Positions 1-6,485 of a DNA stretch of 57,801 bases are shown here, in pieces. The stretch's first letter is position 1, and each line of letters starts with the position of its first letter. The notes beneath the pieces are model-generated. The model searched no databases and was not told the origin of the DNA. It saw only the letters and a program-made list of their open reading frames with translations. The stretch is from a virus: positions 1-57,801 of the IMG/VR virus record IMGVR_UViG_3300032080_000129; one strand, written 5' to 3'. A program made the translations under genes and the position numbers.

Positions 1-1287
1 CTATCGGGTTGCGCGGACGGTCTTCACTCGTTCGGCGAGGAACGAGTCGAGCTGCTCGCGCGCGCGATCCATCTCGCCCGCGAGGACGTGGGTGTAGCGA
101 TTCAGGGTGATCGCAGCCGCGCCTCGCTGGCGCTCCGGAGTGGAGTGCCCCATCCACTCGCTCGCCACCTTCGGGCTCACTCCGGCATGGTCGAGCCAGG
201 TGGCGCAGGTGTGCCGACACTCCTGGAGGTTGATCGGCACCAGAAGCTCAGGCCGGCGCTCTTGCTTGCGAGCGGTCTTCCTCTCGTCGGAGTTGACCTC
301 CTCCCAGGCTTCGCGGCAGCGCCGCAGATAAGGACCGGTAGCCATCTCGCCTGACCGAGAAGCACGCAGCGGCGGACAAACTTTGCCGGCGGTCGGTCGC
401 CCCTGCCGGAGGCGAGCCGTGCGGAGGATGATCAGCAATGGTCGGACGATGGGAACAACGCGCGTCGCTGCCTCCGACTTGCCGCCGCCGGCCGCCTTGT
501 CAGCGAGCAGAAGCAAGCGCTTGTCGAGATCGACCTCCGCCCAGGTCAATCGACGGATCTCCGCTGCCCGGGCAGAGGCGTAGGCAGCCAACGCGAGGGG
601 AACCTGGTCGGCGTCGTCAAGAGCCTTCAGCAGCCCTCTTAGCTCTCCGGGCGTCGCCACCCGATCTCGCGGGGTCGAGTCGTTAGCCGGCAACTGGACA
701 TGGGCGCCGGGGTCGGCCGTGGTGAACTCCCGCTGGCGCGCCCACCGATAGAGACTGTTTAGTGCGTAGACCCGTGAGCGGATCCGCGACGCCGAGATCA
801 TCCCCAGCCATTCGTCGACCGCGTGCTGAACGTCGCCGCCGCCGACGTCGTCCAGCCGCCGGTTTGACCACTCATCCGGGAGATGACCCAGCGTCAGACG
901 GAGATCCGCCGCGGCCTCATCGCGATAGGGCATCCCCTTCTTAGTCAGGGCCGTGCCATCGGTGACGGCGACCCTGAACCTCTCGATCGCCGTCTCAAGG
1001 CGCATTGAGGAGGTTCCAACCGGCCGCCCCATGCGGAGAGAGGCAGCTAGATCGGCCCGAGCGTTGCGCGCCTCGACGGCTTTGGGATGGTGCTGCGTCT
1101 TCCGGGTTCGCTTGAAGCGCTTGTCGTAGACGACGCCGAAGTAGGAGGGCCTGCAGTCACACCGGCCATCCCTCCGGCCTTCGCTAAGCGCGACGCTCAG
1201 CGCGCAGCCTTCGCGATGCCTGGCGTAGACCCCTTGGAACTTCGTCTTCGTGTCTCGGCCGGCCACCTTCACGCGGCAGCCTGACAC
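1..1287 (-). CDS. int: Tyrosine recombinase (phage integrase)
   Basis: Site-specific integrase of 428 residues starting at GTG. The N-terminal part has a CDC motif (residues 43-45) and a basic FGVVYDKRFKRTRKT arm-binding-like stretch; residues 95-200 look like a SAM-like core-binding domain; the catalytic domain follows. Visible active-site residues are R240 (ARAAEIRRLTW), R358 (QECRHT), H381 (WMGHS) and Y398 (LNRYTH). In family terms the HxxR histidine position is Q355, which is unusual. The gene overlaps the upstream excisionase-like gene by 19 bp, as expected for a co-transcribed int/xis pair at the end of the early operon. The stop codon is the first codon of the window, so attP/attL would lie just outside. 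Confidence 0.95.
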   Translation of the reverse strand: MSGCRVKVAGRDTKTKFQGVYARHREGCALSVALSEGRRDGRCDCRPSYFGVVYDKRFKRTRKTQHHPKAVEARNARADLAASLRMGRPVGTSSMRLETAIERFRVAVTDGTALTKKGMPYRDEAAADLRLTLGHLPDEWSNRRLDDVGGGDVQHAVDEWLGMISASRIRSRVYALNSLYRWARQREFTTADPGAHVQLPANDSTPRDRVATPGELRGLLKALDDADQVPLALAAYASARAAEIRRLTWAEVDLDKRLLLLADKAAGGGKSEAATRVVPIVRPLLIILRTARLRQGRPTAGKVCPPLRASRSGEMATGPYLRRCREAWEEVNSDERKTARKQERRPELLVPINLQECRHTCATWLDHAGVSPKVASEWMGHSTPERQRGAAAITLNRYTHVLAGEMDRAREQLDSFLAERVKTVRATR

Positions 1288-1454
1288 TTCTGCGCCTGAT
1301 CATCCACCCACCTCTCGAGATCCCGGGGCCGATAAAGCCGCAGTTGCCCGGAATAGACGCAGGGAAGGTGGGGCTGAATGTGCCGCTCGAAGTGCCGCAG
1401 GCTCACCCCGCAGTTTTCCGCCGCTTCCTTGCGCGTCACGAGAAGTCGCCCCAC
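1269..1454 (-). CDS. Excisionase-like MerR/AlpA HTH protein
   Basis: A 61-residue protein starting at GTG. The sequence LLVTRKEAAENCGVSLRHFE followed by IYRPRDLERW-like spacing (here LRLYRPRDLERWVDD) is the winged HTH plan of AlpA/Xis recombination directionality factors. It lies directly upstream of the integrase and overlaps it by 19 bp. The likely role is to bend attachment-site DNA and bias the integrase toward excision. It could instead be a small MerR-like regulator of int; the family match is by eye. Confidence 0.75.
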   Translation of the reverse strand: MGRLLVTRKEAAENCGVSLRHFERHIQPHLPCVYSGQLRLYRPRDLERWVDDQAQKCQAAA

Positions 1455-1457
1455 GCT

Positions 1458-1610
1458 CTACTCCATCCCCTCAGACTCAGTAGAGGTGGCTAGGGCTAGC
1501 TCCGTTGCGAGATCGTTCCAGGCGTCCTGCTGCCGGTCATGGAGGTCAAGCCACGTCGGGGGGATCGCCTGTAGGCGGCACCACCGTTCGTAGAGCTCGC
1601 GCCCGGTCAT
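1458..1610 (-). CDS. Small hypothetical protein, 50 aa
   Basis: The ATG at 1610 overlaps the TGA of the preceding reading frame (ATGA), giving a 50-residue protein beginning MTGRELYERWCRLQAIPPTW and ending in an acidic tail. The longer open frame that extends upstream to 1817 is an artefact of the frameshifted neighbour. Aromatic and acidic content is typical of small actinophage early proteins. Function is unknown. The gene precedes the excisionase-like gene by three bases, so it is in the same transcript. Confidence 0.6.
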   Translation of the reverse strand: MTGRELYERWCRLQAIPPTWLDLHDRQQDAWNDLATELALATSTESEGME

Positions 1611-1817
1611 GCTTCCTTCTTCCGGGTCCGCAGTTCCTCGACCATGCGCTTTGCGGTCGCGACGTGCTGGCGACAGGGGTAGAGGTACTGTGCGGTGCCG
1701 ACCTTCTTCCCGGTGCGGTAGATCTCGATGGCCTCGACGCCCGGCCTCCCGCACCAATCGCACCTTCGCTCGGCGGGGGGGGGCAGGTTTACCGAGATGT
1801 GCGCCTCCCAGGCTCAT
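1607..1817 (-). pseudogene. Zinc-ribbon-like protein with frameshift at a G9/C9 tract
   Basis: The ATG at 1817 overlaps the stop of the methylase gene (ATGA) and encodes MSLGGAHLGKPAPP. The mRNA then meets nine C's (1775-1783 on this strand as G's) and the ATG frame continues as Arg-rich nonsense. If one C is removed, the frame continues as AERRCDWCGRPGVEAIEIYR and on to a CxxH pair, ending at TGA 1607-1609, which overlaps the next ATG. The repaired product would be about 69 residues with CxxC...CxxH zinc-ligand spacing. Either the assembled C9 is one too long, or the gene is genuinely off or slipping. Both flanking ATGA overlaps argue that the repaired frame is the functional one. Confidence 0.7.
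1775..1783. repeat. G9 homopolymer inside a coding region
   Basis: Nine consecutive G's sit within the zinc-ribbon-like gene. One base fewer would restore the reading frame. Such tracts are prone both to sequencing error and to slippage. Confidence 0.9.
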
Positions 1818-2344
1818 CGCCCCTCACCGCTCTCGCTCGACTTGGATTTGCTGGGTGAGGACCAGATGACGAGGCAGCAGCCGAAGGGGGGGCGCGAGTT
1901 CGGAGCGACCGAGTCAGCCCCGGGCGGGATGAAGCGCATGCGGCCGGGAAGGAACTCGACCGTCAGAGAGCCGTTCCGCCTTCCGGGCTCGATGAGCGTT
2001 TGCCACCAAACCTGCTCAGTCCGGTTGGCGGGGAGCAACATCACCACGAGGTCCGCGCCGGAGTCCCAGGCCTTTTCGACCCACGGGGCGATGTCCGAAT
2101 ACGGCGGATTGCACCAGACCCTCTCGCCGCTCCAGTCCTGCGCCAAGCCGTCGTCCTCGAGCGTGTAGAAGCGAGGAAGCTTCGCGTTCTCCTTCGAGGC
2201 CGCCACGTCGACCGTGAACCGGAACCGCTCGTGCAGGGGTGCGAAGACCTCGGGCGTCGTCTCCCGATCGTCAACGAAGGGGTTGGCCCCCCGCTTCCCT
2301 ACCTGCTGGCGGTGGTTTCGGGCTTTGAAGCCGACGAGGCTCAC
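1814..2344 (-). CDS. dam: Phage DNA N6-adenine methyltransferase (Dam family)
   Basis: A 176-residue protein starting at GTG. It has the compact plan of phage N-6-adenine methyltransferases: TVDVAAS near residue 44 as the AdoMet-binding segment, then VWCNPPYSD at 77-84, which is the NPPY catalytic motif of adenine methylases, followed by ADLVVMLLPANRTEQVWW. It would methylate adenine in phage or host DNA and could protect against restriction. Start and stop overlap both neighbours (GTGA and ATGA), so it belongs to the early operon. Specificity cannot be read from the sequence. Confidence 0.88.
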   Translation of the reverse strand: MSLVGFKARNHRQQVGKRGANPFVDDRETTPEVFAPLHERFRFTVDVAASKENAKLPRFYTLEDDGLAQDWSGERVWCNPPYSDIAPWVEKAWDSGADLVVMLLPANRTEQVWWQTLIEPGRRNGSLTVEFLPGRMRFIPPGADSVAPNSRPPFGCCLVIWSSPSKSKSSESGEGR

Positions 2345-2628
2345 CCCTGCTCCCCCTTTGAGTCACCGCTCGACTCCAGTGCTTCTTTACCTAGCTGGGT
2401 GAGGCGGTGGACTTCGCAGGGGCCGAAGTAGCCCTCTGCTTTGCGGGCGGACAGATGCCCCGAGGCAACCAGCCGCTCGATTCGTAGCCGTGCGTTCTTG
2501 AGGTAGATGTCCTGCGCCAAAGCGAGGTGCCAGACCGTCGGTTCTTCCTGCATCTCGTCGCCGACGTAGACGCTTTCGAGGCTCGAAACGATCCGCAGCG
2601 TCTCTACCTGGCTCGGTCGAAGTGCCAT
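2341..2628 (-). CDS. Hypothetical protein, winged-helix-like, 95 aa
   Basis: Starts ATG at 2628 and overlaps dam by four bases. The segment AQDIYLKNARLRIERLVASG followed by YFGPCEVHRLTQLGKEAL resembles a winged-helix fold with a wing and a final helix, but no family is recognised. The C terminus carries one of the TQ motifs discussed under the dispersed ACCCAGC element. A regulatory or DNA-binding role is only inference. Confidence 0.65.
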   Translation of the reverse strand: MALRPSQVETLRIVSSLESVYVGDEMQEEPTVWHLALAQDIYLKNARLRIERLVASGHLSARKAEGYFGPCEVHRLTQLGKEALESSGDSKGEQG

Positions 2629-3050
2629 CAGTGGTCACCGCCTGACTTGCTGGGTAGAGAGTCGGCGAAGTCAGAGAGGCGCTGCGACAGGGACCGGGCG
2701 TCGTCTTCGCCATCGCCGAGGACGTAGGGCAGGCACCGCAGAACTAGGCCAATCTCCTTCTCGCTGAGGAGGTTTGGGGGGGTCGCAGGGCGAACGCCCG
2801 CCTCCCGCTGCTTGTCGATCGCGTCCATGCGCCACTCGTTGATCTTGTCCTCCTCAACGACGCCCGCTAGCTCGGGAGGCAGAGCGCGCTCAACGTCTTC
2901 GACCGCCTCCGCCAGCATTTCCATCGTCGGGGCGGCGTTCGGTTCCGCACTCAGCGCCTCGGAGAGGATCGGCAGGATGTAGCGGAGCTCGAAGGCCCGC
3001 TGCGCAGACATTCGAATCGTCACCTGCTGCATGGGATCGAACCCGCCCAT
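2628..3050 (-). CDS. Hypothetical protein, 140 aa
   Basis: A mostly helical acidic protein starting MGGFDPMQQVTIRMSAQRAF and overlapping the next gene by one base. Its C-terminal 40 residues (NLLSEKEIGLVL ... LSQRLSDFADS) match the C terminus of the protein encoded at 4874-5179 (NVLSEEEARLLT ... LLERLSDFAKEG), so the two genes share a duplicated domain. Function unknown. Confidence 0.7.
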   Translation of the reverse strand: MGGFDPMQQVTIRMSAQRAFELRYILPILSEALSAEPNAAPTMEMLAEAVEDVERALPPELAGVVEEDKINEWRMDAIDKQREAGVRPATPPNLLSEKEIGLVLRCLPYVLGDGEDDARSLSQRLSDFADSLPSKSGGDH

Positions 3051-4042
3051 CAGCCCTCACCGCTCTTGTCGTCTGAGGAGGGCTGGGTAAGGGGATTGCA
3101 GTTGGAGCAGGCGGCCCATTCGGAGCCTTCCCAGATGACGCCCTGCTCGCATTCCTCGCACTCCCGGTCGCGGGCCTCCAAGGTCTCGACGTGCCAGGGG
3201 TCGCTGCTGCCTCCATCGCGGGCGCAGATCCCTTCCGGCTTCGCGGGGTCGGTCGAGGCGCAGGTCGGACAGTGCCCCTCCTCTACCCCGCCTTCCTGTC
3301 CATCGGAGGGCTGCTGGCGGCCGTACTCGTTGACAGGGTGATCCGGGTGGTCCGTGCAGCCAGGGCAGCCGCTCGTGCTGAGGTTGCCGCCGTGGACGCA
3401 GCGGGTCGCCGGCAGTTTGCATTCGTCGCAGAGCCACCGGGTGTCATCGCAGGTCGAGCATCCGGGTTGATGGTTCCCATCCGAATCGGCGCTGACGGGA
3501 GGTGCCGAGGTGGAAATGGAGACCTCGGCATGGAGCTCGGAGCCTCCGTGCCTGTCCCCACAGGTGTCAGCGCCGACTCCGACGGGTCGCTGGGAGAAGT
3601 CGTAGAGTGCGTCCGAAAGCTCAACCGTCAGCAGGTTCCGGGAGAGCAGGAAGTTGTTCAGCCCCTCCCTTACCTGCTCCAGCGTGTACCTCGGCTCCTC
3701 CTCTACCTGCTGGGGAAAATGCGTGGAGCCCTGATTGAGCCGGGCGGTTTCGCCAGGCATTCCCGCTTTCGCGGCCTCCTCGGCAAGCTCCTCGCTCGCG
3801 TCCACCACCACGGCGGTGAGCCTGTCGACGTTGGCTGCTTCCTCTACCTGTGCGGTGAAGTAGCGACGGAGCATCGGGAGGGCGTCCTTGATTCCTTGGC
3901 GCCATCGCGCTTTCTCGTCGGGGCTGGCTTCCTCCCAGATGCCAGGGAAGCGGTCCTCCATCGCGCCCTCCATTGCCTTCTTCGCTGCTCCATCCAGGAT
4001 GTGGAAAGGGACCTCCTCGGTGATCTGCTGGGGGTCGGTCAT
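3050..4042 (-). CDS. Cys-rich hypothetical protein with zinc-knuckle C terminus, 330 aa
   Basis: Residues 1-150 are helical and acidic (IWEEASPDEKARWRQGIKDA). After a linker, residues 190-320 hold at least five CxxC pairs (CSTCDDTRWLCDEC, GCPGC, CPTC, CEECEQG, CSNC), suggesting several treble-clef or zinc-ribbon modules. QVEE repeats occur three times in the N-terminal half. The N-terminal helical segment resembles widespread small actinophage proteins, but no function is recognised. It could bind nucleic acid or act as a scaffold through the zinc modules. Confidence 0.75.
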   Translation of the reverse strand: MTDPQQITEEVPFHILDGAAKKAMEGAMEDRFPGIWEEASPDEKARWRQGIKDALPMLRRYFTAQVEEAANVDRLTAVVVDASEELAEEAAKAGMPGETARLNQGSTHFPQQVEEEPRYTLEQVREGLNNFLLSRNLLTVELSDALYDFSQRPVGVGADTCGDRHGGSELHAEVSISTSAPPVSADSDGNHQPGCSTCDDTRWLCDECKLPATRCVHGGNLSTSGCPGCTDHPDHPVNEYGRQQPSDGQEGGVEEGHCPTCASTDPAKPEGICARDGGSSDPWHVETLEARDRECEECEQGVIWEGSEWAACSNCNPLTQPSSDDKSGEG

Positions 4043-4278
4043 GCTGCACGCTCCAGTTCGGCGACGGGCTGAATATGGGCGCGCTGGAAGTAGCCGATGT
4101 AGCGGGTGTATGCCGGGGGGATCGCCTGGGCCAGGCCCTCGACCGTCATCCAGTCAATGCCCATCGCCTCGCGCCATTCCTCAGCACCGTTGGCCCGTCC
4201 AAGCTCCCGCTCCCTGCCCTTGGTCGCCCCACCCTGCTTGCAGTAGGCATCAACGAGAATCAGCTTCCCCTCAGCCAT
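4039..4278 (-). pseudogene. Internally deleted C5-cytosine methyltransferase remnant
   Basis: Only 79 residues. The N terminus LILVDAYCKQGGATKG matches motif I (DLFCGAGGA-type AdoMet loop) of phage Dcm enzymes, and the next 35 residues, AMGIDWMT...LAQAIPPAYTRYIG, match the extreme C terminus of the same enzymes. Everything between (the PCQ catalytic loop, ENV, target-recognition domain) is missing. The frame is intact and start/stop overlap the neighbours, so the deletion was in frame. It cannot be an active methyltransferase; a retained minor role is possible. Confidence 0.75.
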
Positions 4279-4526
4279 TACGGGGTCTCCTCGTGCTGGG
4301 TAGTGGTGGTAGCTAGCTCAGGGCGGCAGGTCTGACAGAGGCGCGGCGCGAGCTTCCAAGCGTCCTCGCCGGTCCAGATCGTGTACTCGGTCTGGTCGGG
4401 AACCAGGCGCCCGCAGCGGGTCCGCTCGACGGCCGGGTAGTCGCTTCCGTCGGCCATGTGCAGACGAGAGAAGCCGCGGTACTTCTTCAAGTGCCAGACG
4501 ACCGCACGCTCAGCCATCATCTCCAT
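4278..4526 (-). CDS. Small zinc-binding-like hypothetical protein, about 82 aa
   Basis: I place the start at one of the clustered ATGs 4517-4526 (MEMMAERAVV), because the upstream gene ends at 4510 and the longer open frame to 4700 lies inside that gene. TRCGRLVP and LCQTC provide two Cys pairs about 30 residues apart, a CxxC-like knuckle pattern seen in many small actinophage proteins that begin with a residue set such as VVWHLKK. Function unknown. Confidence 0.65.
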   Translation of the reverse strand: MEMMAERAVVWHLKKYRGFSRLHMADGSDYPAVERTRCGRLVPDQTEYTIWTGEDAWKLAPRLCQTCRPELATTTTQHEETP

Positions 4527-4881
4527 CCCCCTCACCTGGAAGGTCAGTCCAAGGACTGGTGAAGGTGCTGCCATCTGAGAAGGTGGCGATGGCGCGGGAC
4601 TGGAGCCAGCACGCCTCGATGTGGCAACCGGCCTCTTCGGTCCCTCGCACGATTTCCTCGGCGAGCCGGCGGTCCTTCGTCCCCCCGCCCGGAACGACAT
4701 TGGGCTGGTGCGGGTATTTGGCGACCACCCGGTATTCGGTGACCTCCTCTACAGGTGGAGAGTCGAGTGCGGCACGGAGGACGGTGAAGACCTGGCTGCG
4801 GGCGAGTTGCTGGGAGCGACCAGCGCCCCTCAGTGCCTCCTCGGCGATCTCCTGATCCAGCCGGAGCACCAGGTCAGCCAC
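4510..4881 (-). CDS. Hypothetical protein, 123 aa
   Basis: The start is the GTG at 4881, preceded by AAGGGAGCGATC as ribosome binding site; the longer frame to 4929 runs back into the previous gene. The protein opens VADLVLRLDQEIAEEALRGA (helical) and ends in a Gly/Asp-rich acidic tail. The second half has beta-rich VTEYRVVAKYPHQPNVV. No family recognised. Confidence 0.65.
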   Translation of the reverse strand: MADLVLRLDQEIAEEALRGAGRSQQLARSQVFTVLRAALDSPPVEEVTEYRVVAKYPHQPNVVPGGGTKDRRLAEEIVRGTEEAGCHIEACWLQSRAIATFSDGSTFTSPWTDLPGEGDGDDG

Positions 4882-5179
4882 GATCGCTCCCTTCCTTGGC
4901 GAAGTCGGAGAGGCGCTCCAGTAGGGCATCCATGGCTCGTTTCTCGCCAGCGGTTGCGGCGCCGATAGTCAGCAGCCGCGCCTCCTCCTCGCTCAACACG
5001 TTCGGCGAGTCGGCGGGGATGTAGCGCTCATAGCCGCGCATCTGCCCGTGCTTGCTCTCGGCGCCCTGGCGGTCGGTGGCATAGACGGCGGGGCGTCCGT
5101 CGGGTTCGCCGAGCGGCCGTGGACCGAAAGCGACGAACGCCTCCCGCTTCATCCCCTTGTTGCTCTGCTCAGCGGGCAC
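4874..5179 (-). CDS. Hypothetical protein sharing a duplicated C-terminal domain, 101 aa
   Basis: The C-terminal half (NVLSEEEARLLT, then LLERLSDFAKEGSD) is similar to the end of the protein at 2628-3050. An alternative start is the internal Met of MKREAF. Overlaps both neighbours by about ten bases, typical of this operon. Function unknown. Confidence 0.65.
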   Translation of the reverse strand: MPAEQSNKGMKREAFVAFGPRPLGEPDGRPAVYATDRQGAESKHGQMRGYERYIPADSPNVLSEEEARLLTIGAATAGEKRAMDALLERLSDFAKEGSDRG

Positions 5180-5393
5180 GATCCTCCAATCGGGCGCCGA
5201 CGATGCGAGCGGAGTGACCGGCGATGGCCCAGGCGTTATCTGCTTCGCGAACGCCGATGCCTAGGGCGACCTCGCCCCGGATCTGCTCCTGCAGGATCTC
5301 CCAGAGGTCCAGGTCGTACTCCTCCAGCGAGGCTCGCATCCCCTCGGTACTGATCCCCTCGACCGCGATTTCAAGCACCAGTCGCTCAGCCAC
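5169..5393 (-). CDS. Hypothetical protein, 74 aa
   Basis: Starts MAERLVLEIAVEGISTEG and is acidic and alpha/beta in character. It overlaps its neighbours by 8 and 11 bases. No motif recognised; accepted because it fills the operon in phase with coding-like composition. Confidence 0.6.
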   Translation of the reverse strand: MAERLVLEIAVEGISTEGMRASLEEYDLDLWEILQEQIRGEVALGIGVREADNAWAIAGHSARIVGARLEDRAR

Positions 5394-5610
5394 GTCCCTC
5401 TCCTTTGTCCTCGGTGTGTGCCGGGAGTTCGCCGTCTTTCCTCAGCGAGGCGCGGCAGTGCTGGCAGGTGACGATCTCGGGCGAGGAGTGATTCGCGACC
5501 TCAACCCAGCGGTTCGTGCTGGATAGGGCGCCGCAGAGAGTCAGGTCGAAGCCCGGAGCCGCGTGGATCTTCCGAGACGGTCGATATTCGACGGTGCGGA
5601 TCGAGGCCAT
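5386..5610 (-). CDS. Hypothetical zinc-finger-like protein, 74 aa
   Basis: ATG at 5610 overlaps the upstream TAA (TAATG). Contains TLCGALS and VTCQHCRASL, giving a C...CxxC knuckle comparable to the gene at 4278-4526. Such short Cys-pair proteins are frequent in actinophage early operons. Function unknown. Confidence 0.6.
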   Translation of the reverse strand: MASIRTVEYRPSRKIHAAPGFDLTLCGALSSTNRWVEVANHSSPEIVTCQHCRASLRKDGELPAHTEDKGEGRG

Positions 5611-5711
5611 TAGCGCGGCCCTCCGAACGTCCAGAGCGTCAGTCGCACCCAGCCGTAGAAGATCGCCAAGCAGACCGGCAGCGCTATGGCCAGTTCAACG
5701 GCCGGACTCAT
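5610..5711 (-). CDS. 33-aa single-span membrane micropeptide
   Basis: A short gene with exact translational coupling: ATG at 5711 overlaps the upstream TGA (ATGA), and TAA overlaps the downstream ATG (TAATG). The product begins MSPAVELAIALPVCLAIFYG and is a single hydrophobic helix followed by a few polar residues. Role unknown; it could modulate a membrane partner or be a superinfection-related peptide. Confidence 0.6.
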   Translation of the reverse strand: MSPAVELAIALPVCLAIFYGWVRLTLWTFGGPR

Positions 5712-5989
5712 CCCTGGCCCTCGCTATCGGTGGAGGGGAAGGCGGCGTCGAGGGCTGCAGCGATGCCCTGTTCAACGATGGGGCGGTAGTGGTCGGCGGT
5801 GAAGTCGTCGTAGACAAGCTCGGCGGCCTCTGCGGCAGCTTTGAGCGCTTCCTTGCTCTTCAGCGAATTTCTTACCTCGCTGAGGGCGACGACCTCGACC
5901 CGCTCACTCTCGGCTAGCTCTGACCCCTCGCATCGAAATGGTCCGTGGTCGAACCGAAAGCCGAGGCCGGTGATCGTCCATCGCCTCAC
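5708..5989 (-). CDS. Hypothetical protein, 93 aa
   Basis: Opens MRRWTITGLGFRFDHGPFRC (beta-rich), then a Lys/Ala-rich helix and a helix DHYRPIVEQGIAAALDAAF. Overlaps both neighbours by four bases. No family recognised. Confidence 0.65.
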   Translation of the reverse strand: MRRWTITGLGFRFDHGPFRCEGSELAESERVEVVALSEVRNSLKSKEALKAAAEAAELVYDDFTADHYRPIVEQGIAAALDAAFPSTDSEGQG

Positions 5990-6348
5990 GACTTATCCTC
6001 CGATTCCGGGGGGAACTGCTCAATGGCACGAGCGACGCCCTCCGCAATGCGAAAGGTGCGTAGCCGCTTGTCGATCCGGCGCTCGCCCCTGGCCTGCTCT
6101 TCGAGGTCCGCTTGCAGCTTCTCCAGCCGTTCACGTAGCTCCCGGACGTAGGAGGAGCCGGGGAGGAGCGGGGTGAGGTCAGCGAGGAAACTCCGGGCGT
6201 GGTCGAGCTTCGACGCGCGTTCCTCGTCGCTCAGCTCCTCCCAGCTCGGGAGGTTGTCAGCGAAGGTGCGCAGCGACCAGAACTTCTTCGCCAGCTTTTC
6301 GACAGCCTCCTGTGGCTCGGCCGGGGACTGCTTGCCGGGGGCGGCCAT
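5986..6348 (-). CDS. Hypothetical coiled-coil protein, 120 aa
   Basis: A helical protein with a central LRERLEKLQADLEEQARG coiled-coil-like stretch and an ending rich in acidic residues. The first half (AKKFWSLRTFADNLPSWEEL) looks like a helical domain. It sits between two membrane micropeptide genes. Function unknown. Confidence 0.65.
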   Translation of the reverse strand: MAAPGKQSPAEPQEAVEKLAKKFWSLRTFADNLPSWEELSDEERASKLDHARSFLADLTPLLPGSSYVRELRERLEKLQADLEEQARGERRIDKRLRTFRIAEGVARAIEQFPPESEDKS

Positions 6349-6485
6349 CAGAGCACCCCCAGTTCGCTCAGGATTACGCCGACCGGGAAGGCGACAAGGA
6401 CGATGACGATCAGGCCGATCAGGAACGCCCGGACGAAGTTGACGGGATCAGCGAGCCAGCGGTCGAAGTCGTCGCGCCAGTTCAT
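6348..6485 (-). CDS. 45-aa single-span membrane protein
   Basis: ATG at 6485 overlaps the TGA of the large upstream gene, and its TGA overlaps the next ATG. The product has an amphipathic start (MNWRDDFDRWLADPVNF) followed by one strongly hydrophobic helix, FLIGLIVIVLVAFPVGVI. It is a probable inner-membrane micropeptide of unknown role. Confidence 0.6.
   Translation of the reverse strand: MNWRDDFDRWLADPVNFVRAFLIGLIVIVLVAFPVGVILSELGVL

Noticed and set aside
683-871. Open frames on the opposite strand of integrase and other long genes
   Set aside because: They are Arg/Pro/Ala-rich shadows, expected in high-GC DNA where the stop codon density is low.
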